From: Podospora pseudoanserina
Taxonomy: Eukaryota > Ascomycota > Sordariomycetes > Sordariales > Podosporaceae
Direction of reading: 5' to 3'
DNA: 64,000 nucleotides
NCBI RefSeq assembly: GCF_035222485.1
Contig: NW_026946671.1
Coordinates: 992,001 to 1,056,000 of the forward strand
Part shown: piece after piece, positions 34,857 to 43,356 of the stretch
Position numbering within the stretch: the first letter of the stretch is position 1
Layout: each line of letters opens with the position of its first letter
Notes under the pieces: generated by a model
Seen by the model: only the letters and a program-made list of their open reading frames with translations
The model's database searches: none
Told to the model about the DNA's origin: nothing
Translations under genes and position numbers: made by a program

Positions 34857-36698
34857 ATGGCCAGCCTCAAGGCCGTGGCTGCCCTCGCGGCAGTCACCTT
34901 GGTTGGTCGTGTCACCGCCACCGAGGTCTTCCTCCCACCATGCCTGGACCCCTTCCAGCCTTTCGTCTACTCGGGGTGCTTCTCCGAGGCCAGTGGCACC
35001 CAGATCCTCCCCTACCGCAGCCCGGCAACTCCTGATGACATGACCGTCGAGAAGTGCGTTGCTGAGTGCAAGGGCAATGGCTACAGGTATGCCGGTCTCG
35101 TCTACTACGGCGTCTGCTACTGCGGTCAAACCGTGAAGGGTGACCTCACCGAGGAGTCTGAGTGCAGCTTCCCCTGCAAGGGTGATGACACCCAGATCTG
35201 CGGTGCCAACGGCAAATTCTCCATCTACCAGGACCCTACCTTCGTCCCCGTCGACCAGACCACCATTGCCGACTATGATCCTCTTGGATGCTGGACCGAC
35301 GACTCTCCTCAGGGAAGAGCCCTTTCCTACCGCCAGGACTCCGTCGATGGCGCCACCATGACCACTGAGAAGTGCTTGCAGGCTTGCCATGCCGGCGGTT
35401 TCCCCTTTGCCGGTACTGAGTATGGCGGTATGTATCCATCTATCCGAGGCTTCTGTCAGCAAATCTCGTGAAACTAACATGACGCAGGTGAATGCTACTG
35501 CGGTGTTGTCATTGGCAATGACACCTACTCTGCCCCCACCTCCGAGTGCAACATGGCCTGCAACGGTGCCCCTGACGAGAAGTGCGGTGGCCCTGGTCGC
35601 CTTAACCTCTACGCCGCCGACGAGCTCCTGTCTCTCGAGCCCTGCGGCTATGAGCCCCCCGTTGTCTCCAGCAGCTCGGAGCTCCCTGTCGTCAGCACCG
35701 TCACCACCGAGTCCTCCACCAGCACCCCCCTTGTCGAGGAGGAGCCCACCACCAGCACCACTTTCGAGGAGCCCACCAGCACCAGCACTCCCCTTCCTAC
35801 TCTCCCCCCTACCACCTCCACCACCGCGCCCGTGAGCACCACCTCCACCACCAGCTCCGTCTGCGTGACCACCACCGTCATCCCTCCCAAGTGCGAGTAC
35901 AAGTGCGGCAAGTGGTGCTCCAACCCCCTTCCCGACTGGGAGAACGACGCCAAGTCCTGCAAGGCCGCCTGGACCAACTGCCTCTTGCAGGTTGCCTCCT
36001 GCTTCAAGAACGCCGGCTTCCCCCAGTCTCTTGAGTGCTTCAACTTTGGCCAGTGGTGCGCCGATGTCGACGACTACTGCGTCAAGACCCCCAAGGGCAA
36101 GAAGCACGACTTTTTCGGCAAGAAGCCCCCCAAGGGAGGCAGCCCCGCCACCACCGTGACCGTCACCACCGCTTGCCCTACCGCCGCTCCCACCTCCACC
36201 AAGCCTGCCACCACCACCAAGCCCGCGACGACCACCACCATCTGCCCCACCCCATCGCCCACCAACATCTGCAAGCAGCCCACCAACAACTACTACGGCT
36301 ACAAGCCCGGCAAGCCCGTCGGCGGGATTGACCTGCCCGTCGTGACCTGCAACGACTTAGTTTCGGACTGGCCTAGCTACCCCTTCAAGCGGTACTCGGA
36401 CCCTGACACGAGAAAGTGCAAGAAATACAGCCGCTCGACGCCGAGCACTGCCTGCCAGGACGCGTGCAAGGAGCAGTATGAGGACTGCTTGGATGTTTAT
36501 GCCGAGGGGTGCAGGAATAATAAGTTTAGGCCGAGGCAGGATAGTTACTTCCAGCAGATGGAGAAGAGGACTTTCTGGGGGGGGTGGAGCGACAGCTTTA
36601 ATGGGGCGAAGGATAAGTGCAGGGCGCAGTATAATGACTGTTTGAGTGTGAATAGGAATGTGGATGTTAAGGGGAAGTGTAATAAGTTTTGCGAGTAA
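34857..36698 (+). CDS. Secreted protein with two WSC domains and Cys-rich C-terminal repeats
   Basis: Two exons, 34857-35427 and 35488-36698, with a 60 nt GT-AG intron, encode 593 residues. A signal peptide (MASLKAVAALAAVTLVGRVT) is followed by two WSC domains, at about residues 36-130 and 140-265, each with the usual eight-Cys pattern and CYCG box (VCYCGQTV and ECYCGVVI). WSC domains bind cell-wall or extracellular polysaccharide. A Ser/Thr/Pro-rich spacer (about 275-340) is typical of O-mannosylated stalks. The C-terminal half has three related Cys modules around CKAAWTNCLLQV, CKEQYEDCLDVY and CRAQYNDCLSVN. No transmembrane or GPI signal is visible at the end (NKFCE), so it is likely secreted rather than a Wsc1-type sensor. 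The last 250 nt switch to G-rich codons. Confidence 0.82.
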
Positions 36699-37043
36699 AG
36701 GGGGAAGGGAAAGAGGTTGGGGGGAAAGAGGGGGGAGGTGTGATATGATAGGTATGGGATACAGTTCTTACGCTCTTTGGAGGTATGTGAGTTGACATGT
36801 AATTATTAATGAGATTTTTACCGTTTGTTGGTATGTTGCTGTTTCTTGTTCTTTGCGACATGATTTTATTACGGAGAAAAGAGAAGCAGGGTATTGCAGG
36901 CTGTTGTGGCTGGAAAAACTGATATGGATAAGAAATGGTGGTGTTGGGGGAGAGGGTAGGTTGGCTGAAAGAAGGTGGCGGCGGCGTTAACAATATCATG
37001 GGTAATTCCACACTCACCCAGCATCAATTAATAATACCTCACC
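36699..37043. other. Intergenic, WSC gene to tRNA-His
   Basis: This 345 bp region is the WSC-gene 3' end plus the tRNA 5' flank. The last bases before the tRNA (ATACCTCACC) match the flank of the other tRNA-His gene. Confidence 0.45.
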
Positions 37044-37143
37044 GGGTGACTAGTCTAGTGGTCAGGACGCTTCGTTGTGGTTGTTTGCAAAGAAACATCA
37101 CATACGATCCGAAGAAACCCCGGTTCGATTCCGGGGTCGCCCA
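37044..37143 (+). tRNA. tRNA-His (GTG) with intron
   Basis: The acceptor pairing GGGTGAC/GTCGCCC, D arm, anticodon loop TTGTGG (GTG at 37077-37079) and T arm are the same as in the copy at 19062-19164. The intron is 28 nt (37081-37108), starts after position 37 and ends in the same ACATCACATACGAT block as the other copy, while its first half differs. A TCTTTTTT run right after the gene (37146-37153) is the Pol III terminator. Confidence 0.95.
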
Positions 37144-38631
37144 CATCTTTTTTCCTCTCTTCTTTTTTACTCCCCACTCTTCTTCTCTTTCGGCTTGGAG
37201 TTGAAGCAATCTGGAAAACATTCGCACTAGAGTTTTCTTTTTCTTCGGGGGTAGCTGCTTCCTCCACAGCATCTGATGAGGCATGCATGGCCCTGCATCT
37301 GCCGCATTATCTTCTTGACGGTGTCTCATGACATTCAAGGAAGATATCTCGACCGTTTTCTCCTGCCCCATCTACCTTGGCTTTCATACCCTGATCTTGC
37401 TGTCGTCTATAAGTGATGATACCAATGTCGGGAGAGTATAAGTCCTGAAGCTCTTGCAGGGGTGTGATTATGTGGTTGGTGAAAGGAAACTGTAGTTTTA
37501 TCTGATGATGTGACTTTGTGTGTGGGAGACTAGATGTAATTCAGCGGAGGGTTTAAAAGCTAGACGCCAGGGCAGAGAAGAAAATGAGGCCAGATGGAGA
37601 TTACCCAGGTCGGATACGGATATCAAGAGGAAAGAAAGTTGGGCAATGATGAGACGGAGAGACGAAGAGGGAGAGAGAGTCACTGTCCGAGTTAATCACT
37701 ACACAACTTAATTATGTTAGATGTAAAGTATCGAGATGATGTTGACGGAAGAGAAAAGAGGGTGAACGCTAAGGTAGTTCTTGGTAACGAATTACAACCG
37801 TGTAAGGTGTTTCGAATGTACACCTACCTACCCTGATCAACGCCTGTTGGAACAACCCACCCAGATACTAGCAACATCTCCAGCACTCTATCTTCCAACT
37901 CTCATTCTTCCAACTCTCATTCTTCCAACCCAACTACTAAGCTTTGTTTCAAGTTCCCCCAATGACCCACCGCTCCGTCATAAGCAAACACCCACACGAT
38001 ATGTACAACCTCCCTTCCCCCCTTCTTCCAGCGAAAGTAGCGGAACTCCTCTTTCAACTAAAAGAACCCACAATCCACCAAAAGTAAACCCATGTTCCTG
38101 CCTCTGCCTGCCTTGTGAAAAACCGGACTGAGTCTCGCTAGGATGGTTCTTCCTGGGCAGCCGGAGCGAATCTATTCGAGGAAGTAGCTACAGGCCGGTG
38201 ATTGAAATCCTGGCCGGGTACGGGGTTGAAACGGTGGATAGCTTCGCTTTCTTTTGCCTCTTGACTGTGAGGAGACTTTCTAGAAAAACTTGAGTTGAAA
38301 TCAAAGGGCAAGGTGGGTGGGCATTTGGAGACTTCAGGTTCGCGCTGATCGTTGCATAGGAGGGAAAGGAAAAGAAAACCACCTGCTGTGTTCCGCCGCC
38401 TTGTGCGGAAGGATTTCATCTGGTGGAGGAATCGCGAAATGACATTTCTGTCAACAAGAGAGGAAAAAAGCGGTTGACATACATACCTGCACCAGTGAGA
38501 AAGCCTTGCACAACTATTCTATAGCCACACACCACTTGGTTAACTCCTACAGCATAATGCGGGTGAAAAAGAACCAGGCACCTAAAATATTTGACAACAT
38601 GATTGTCCGAGGACATGCACGTTGCAAAATA
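37144..38631. other. 1.5 kb intergenic region between tRNA-His and tRNA-Gly
   Basis: No supported gene. A 15 bp tandem repeat lies at 37891-37930. Otherwise nothing is seen. Confidence 0.4.
37891..37930. repeat. Tandem repeat, 15 bp unit TCTTCCAACTCTCAT
   Basis: Two perfect copies and a 10 bp partial third copy in non-coding DNA. Confidence 0.85.
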
Positions 38632-38702
38632 TGCATCAGCCGTGAATCGAACACGGGGCCCATCGATGGCAACGATGGATTTTACCACTAAACCACTGAT
38701 GC
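38632..38702 (-). tRNA. tRNA-Gly (GCC), no intron
   Basis: On the minus strand GCATCAG pairs with CTGATGC, followed by A73. The D arm is TGGTTTAGTGGTAAAATCC, the anticodon arm CATCG-TTGCCAT-CGATG (anticodon GCC), and the T arm CCGTG-TTCGATT-CACGG. The length is 71 nt, standard for tRNA-Gly(GCC). A short T run (ATATTTT) follows on the minus strand as a weak terminator. Confidence 0.96.
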
Positions 38703-39174
38703 TGATCTTTTGAGATGTTGTATCCATTCGGAATGTGGGTTTAACATCGACAGAGCCTGAGTCTGATAACAAACTAATGAATGGAGTCCAGAAGAGCTAA
38801 CACGATGTTCACATACCTCCAAGACAGTAACAAATTCGAGCTTGTATCTAATTCAAGGGGATTTTTGTACAGATATGAGCTTCACCAGTCAGATCGACAA
38901 TGCCCTTGAGAGATTGTCTCACAGAATGCGAGACTGAACTTGCTCTCAAAAGCGAAATGACTGCTCATGTCACCCATCTTCAAGATCATTGCTTGACAGG
39001 CTTTTCCAAGCCACCCGCCCCTCCTATCTCACTCACCCCCCTTCTCACGCATCCAAATAGATTCATAACCCAACAACAAATCTTTTTTCAATATTCCACA
39101 AGTGATATACACAGGCAACCCCCCTCCCCCCCTCCCCCATTGCCCCCTCCCCTTCACCCCTCCTATCCTCACCC
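38703..39174. other. Intergenic, tRNA-Gly to bL19m 3' end
   Basis: This 472 bp region has no supported gene. Its right part is very C-rich (39110-39174), which is the 3' flank of the bL19m gene. Confidence 0.4.
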
Positions 39175-39975
39175 TCATTTCTTCTTCTTCCCACCCTGCC
39201 CACCCTGCCCCGCAGCCTTCCCCTTGGCCCCCTTAGTCTGGAACACCCTCCTGCTCTTCCTCCAAGCAGACACAAACTCAGCCACACTCCCCATATCATG
39301 CTTCGGCTTCCTCATGTATGTCAACCTCGCCCTCCTCGCCCTCTTCAACCTCCTCTTCACAATCTCAATCCCGGCAACGTTCCTGTTGTAAATCTTGAAC
39401 CACATCTCCACTCCCACCTTGCCGATGTGATTCCGCAACAGCACCGCAGTGTCAATACCTGCCCTGCGGATCGAGAGACAGACGCCGGCGAAGGGCTCGC
39501 CGCCGCGGCGGTGGGTGACGAGGAGGATGTCGCCTACTTTGGCGGCCTCGCGGGTGCGGGCGAAGAGGGCGGTGCGGGCGCCGGTGGGGTCGAGCTTTTT
39601 GATTTGAAGGTCGTGGAGGGCGGCGACGGGGTTGGTGGTGGAGGGGGGGGAGAGGGGCTTGCCGGCGGCGGCGAGGGGTTGGGGTAGAGGGCGAAGGCGG
39701 AGCGGACGGACTTGTTTTTTTTGTCGACTAGTCGGTCTGTTTTGTAGGTGTTAGCAACTAGTTGGTAGAGAGGAGGGGTGTGTGTGTGAGAGAGAGAGAA
39801 ACATACAAAAGTTCTGGTCGGGGCCTTGTGATGGTGTTTTTGATGTAGCAGCAGCAGCAGCAGCTTGAACCTCTGTCGCCATGGAGCGGGAAAACATCTT
39901 TTGTTGTCTCGCCTGGCGGAGGAGGCTGGTCTTGAGACAGCTTAGAGGCCGTCTAGCCAGAGGGGTGACGTTCAT
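39175..39975 (-). CDS. Mitochondrial large-subunit ribosomal protein bL19m (Img1 family)
   Basis: Two exons, 39975-39807 and 39710-39175, are separated by a 96 nt intron; the product is 234 residues. The N-terminus (MNVTPLARRPLSCLKTSLLR) is a typical Arg-rich mitochondrial presequence. The bL19 core follows: LDPTGARTALF, VGDILLVTHRRGGEPFAGV, CLSIRRAGIDTAVLLRNHIG, VGVEMWFKIYNRNVAGIEIV, and the basic stretch KRRLKRARRARLTYMRKPKH. The tail is Lys/Gly-rich. Acceptor choice matters: the nearer CAG at 39737-39739 would shift the frame, whereas the AAG acceptor (ending at 39711) keeps the conserved frame. It should sit near the subunit interface of the mitoribosome. It is head to head with another mitochondrial gene. 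Confidence 0.88.
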
Positions 39976-40315
39976 CTTGGGTGAGTGTGGTGATCTCCCG
40001 CGGGATCTCGGAGAGGGGGTTAGTTGACAACTCTACCAACCTTCACGGCTGGCTGTCTGGGGAAGAGACGTTCAAGATGGTTGAACCTGAGCCTGAATTG
40101 CGGGCTGTGATTGGTCAAAACTAGACTGCTGTGGTGGGGTGACAGGGGATTAGGTGCGGCTCCACAAAATTTTCTGACCCGCCAACCAGCAGGTGAGATT
40201 GGACGACGGTACCGGCTTTCGAGGTGTGGTGAGGAAGTTCAAGCTCTTGTGACGCTCATTTGATATATACCGCTTTGGAACCGAGGGGAGAAGCAGGCCC
40301 AAGTGCAAGTGCGCC
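39976..40315. promoter_or_regulatory. Shared divergent promoter of two mitochondrial-protein genes
   Basis: These 340 bp separate the bL19m start from the start of an unrecognised mitochondrial protein. A TATA-like GATATATAC lies at about 40261-40269, some 50 bp before the plus-strand ATG. No coding frame of weight is seen. Confidence 0.5.
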
Positions 40316-41583
40316 ATGTTCACGACATCGAGCGCCGGTGCCCTCAGGGCCGGAGCGAGGAGATTGGAGACGACGGTGTGTCACAATGCTAGCCTTCAGA
40401 GGAGGTTATTCTCAGTAACGTCGCAAAGAGGTACAGCACAGCACTTCTATATGGTAGCTTCTTTTTGTAGAGGGGTTAAAACTGACTCTACCCCCTTACT
40501 CTAGCCGGCGGCTTCATCGTCTTCAAGAAGGGCTCCAACCCCGAGCTCCAAGAGCGCCTCGACACCCTCTACAACAAGATCGTCCTCCCCTCCTACCTCA
40601 GCCAAGAGCAGCAGCGCAAGCTCACCAAGACCAAATACAAAGAACAGCTCCGAAACGACCCCATCACCATGGAAATCGACGGCGAAATCCACAAGTTCCG
40701 CTACGTAGATCCCACAAAGGACATTCCCAGCGCATCCAAACTAGTCAGACAGGCTGTCGAACACATGCAACACGAAGACTACCACAACCTCCACCTCGTC
40801 CTGAAAGGCTTCAAGCGCGCCAACAGAAAACTTCACGACGAGCTCGCCCTCCACATCATCAGGAAAGCCCACCAAGCCGACCGCCTCGACGCTGTCATCG
40901 ACTGCGCCAAACAGGTTGAGCTGACGGGCTTCAAGCTCGACTCACCCTTGAAGCTGTCTTCCCTCCTCGTAGGGGCGCAGACAAGGGCGATCGAGTCCGG
41001 CTTTAATCCTAAGCCAGCAAAGAAGGCGCTCAAGCAGACGGAGAAAGTGATTGACTTGCTGGAATTCGAAGGCAAGATGCACCAGCCTAGCAACAGGTCC
41101 AAGACCCAAAGGCCCTTCTACCACGAGCCGATGTTCCTCGGTTTGAGACTCAACCTTGCCGCCACTCTTGCGGTAAAAGCCAAGGACGGCCAGGATGAGG
41201 ACGGCAAGGTGACTCAGTACGCTGAGCAGATGGTTCACTTTTGGCCTGAAAACACTGGCATCCTCGACCTCCAGCCCGATGCTGCGTATGAGGACCCGCA
41301 AAACGTACAATATCTCCTCGACCGCAACGAGTTCCTTTACCATGTGTCGCCTGTGCTTCATGGCTTGCAGATGGCTGCCAAGGTGGTGGACCCGGGTCTT
41401 TCGATGAAGCTTCAGAACAGGGCGGATGCGCTGGAGGACGAGATTAGACAAGCGTATGAGTGGGACGAGCGGATGCCGGCGTCGGGAGAGGTCATGTATA
41501 ACTGGTTGTTTAACACGGAGGAGATGCTGGGGCGTATCAAGGCGGAGAAGATGAAGAAGGTGGAAGCGGAAGTGAACCCATGA
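40316..41583 (+). CDS. Unrecognised mitochondrially targeted helical protein
   Basis: Two exons, 40316-40430 and 40505-41583, with a 74 nt GT-AG intron, encode 397 residues. The N-terminus (MFTTSSAGALRAGARRLETT with later RRLFSV) is a clear mitochondrial presequence. The rest is helical without a motif I can name: GGFIVFKKGSNPELQERLDT, a block LVRQAVEHMQHEDYHNLHLV that could start TPR/PPR-like helical pairs, FYHEPMFLGLRLNLAATLAV and a tail EEMLGRIKAEKMKKVEAEVN. The divergent bL19m partner suggests a role in mitochondrial gene expression, ribosome assembly or translation; this is inference only. The conserved look and good splice make it a real gene. Confidence 0.75.
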
Positions 41584-41709
41584 GAGGCCCCTTTCAAAAA
41601 GAGAGGAGCAGTAAATATGATGACATATTTCCCAAACTATGTACCAGTACATATGTAAGAGTATTTACTTGTAACAATATTTCTTTTCTTTTTGGTATCG
41701 AGATGGTTA

Positions 41710-42847
41710 TTATGGGAGGACGATGTACTTCTTGAGATTCTCCGGGATCGCGCTCAGCAAGTTCTTGTTCTCAAGCCACTTCTTGGAGAACAACCTGTCG
41801 GCATATCTGTATGCGCCATCGCAGAGAACCGTGACTACGGTGTGCCCCTTGCCAAGCTTCTCCGCAACCTCCTTAGCTGCTACCACGTTCAACGCGGAGC
41901 TGGCACCGAGATACAAGCCCTCCTCATCCAAACACCTATACACCATCTCGATGCTCTTCTCATCACCGATGTGCAAACTGCCATCCAGCAACTCCACATC
42001 AGGAGCGAGATTGTCGGTTACTCTGCCCTGTCCAATACCCTCCGTGATGCTCGACCCAGACCTCTCAATCAGTTTTCCGCCCGACTGCAGGTAAGAGTGG
42101 AGGACACTCCCAGGGGGGTCAGCCAAAAAGCTCTTGACTTTCCCGTTGGACTTGTCTTTGAGATATCTCGTAATCCCCGCCAACGTCCCGCCGGTACCAG
42201 TCGCACAAGTAAACGCATCGACCTTGCCCCCAGTCTGATACCAAATTTCCGGTCCCGTCGTCTCGATATGCGCCCTCCTGTTGGCGGTGTTGTCGAACTG
42301 GTTTGTCCAAACGGCGTTGTCCAACCTCTCGGCATGCCTCTTTGCCTGGTGGTTGTAGTTTTGTGGGTTCTCAAACGCGACCGCAGGCACGGGGTAGACC
42401 TCAGCTCCTAACAACCGCAACAAATCGATCTTGCCCTGGGACTGGGTGTCGGGCATGTAGATGACCAGCTTGTAACCTCTTGACCGACAGACGTGGGCGA
42501 GACCGATGCCGGTGTTGCCTGCGGTTCCTTCGACCACGGTGCCGCCGGGGCGGAGGAGACCCCTTTCTTCGGCGTCTTTGACCACGTAGAGGGCTGCGCG
42601 GTCCTTGATTGAGCCTCCCGGGTTCATGAACTCGGCTTTGCCGAGGATCTCGCAGCCGGTTTGGGAGGAGAGGTGGTTCAGGCGGATGAGGGGGGTGTAG
42701 CCGATTGCGCCAGCGAGCCCTTGGGCGACGCCTTGGGATTTGGAGAGGTTGATTAGGTAGTCGGAGGGGGGTGCTGGGGAGGGGGGTGGCGAGGCGGCGG
42801 GTGGTGGTCGCAAAGGTGCGGATGGTGGAGGGGCGTGGGCGGAACAT
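41710..42847 (-). CDS. Mitochondrial cysteine synthase-like PLP enzyme, with an apparent 1 nt frame break near the N-terminus
   Basis: The main frame carries a full fold-type II PLP enzyme: start at [23 protein letters not shown]-lysine region [30 protein letters not shown] (substrate loop), [12 protein letters not shown] (phosphate-binding loop) and end NLKKYIVLP. It resembles fungal mitochondrial cysteine synthases of the YGR012W/Mcy1 type, which condense O-acetylserine with sulfide. A perfect mitochondrial presequence ([23 protein letters not shown] at 42847) lies in a different frame, offset by one base. The 1138 nt span is one too long. Two C6 runs at about 42765-42787 are the likely site, and no GT donor exists there for an intron. 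With one base less the protein is 378 residues. The alternative, in-frame start at 43032, gives an unconvincing N-terminus. Confidence 0.88.
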
Positions 42848-43356
42848 CTTCTCGGTGGTTTGTGGTTGCCAATGAGGCAACTATACTGTGGAAGACTTGA
42901 AGGGAAGAAAACAATGAGAAACTGAAGCTCTACCCAAGTCAAAAGAAAATAAAAATCCGACCTCGCTCGCCTCGTCTCTTTCAATGACACCCCCGAGAGC
43001 GCCGTTGCGGCTTGTAGACCGAGGTGGGGCAACAGTCAATGGCGCAATCAAGCGCTAAACCCGCCTGAAAGGTTAAGCTACGTAAGGGACCTCCCGCCAT
43101 TGCCGGCCGGCAATTTTTGGCCAGTGTCAAATCCTTGCCACATCTTCAGAGTCGCGGTTCCACTGTATTTTGTTCGCGGTGCACAGTGACGAACGAAGCC
43201 TTTCAAGTTCAACGTAAATGCCATCAACCCAGTTCCTCACACCACTACCTCTTGTCGGATATACCACAAATCTGATATCATTCTCCATGGCTCGGATTGC
43301 TCCAAATCATCATTATTATTAAAAACCCAGCCTCTTGAAGGCTTCATCGCCCAAAA
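42848..43356. promoter_or_regulatory. Divergent promoter region, cysteine synthase / VPS72
   Basis: This 509 bp region lies between two divergent genes and has no supported coding frame. Nothing distinctive is seen apart from a short AT-rich patch just before the VPS72 start. Confidence 0.45.

Noticed and set aside
34800-36107. 435-codon open frame on the minus strand
   Set aside because: Antisense of the WSC-domain gene, low-complexity Gly/Val/Leu and crossing its intron; no independent support.
39737-39806. Shorter bL19m intron using the CAG acceptor
   Set aside because: It places the linker and ribosomal core in different frames; the downstream AAG acceptor keeps a single frame without any sequence change.
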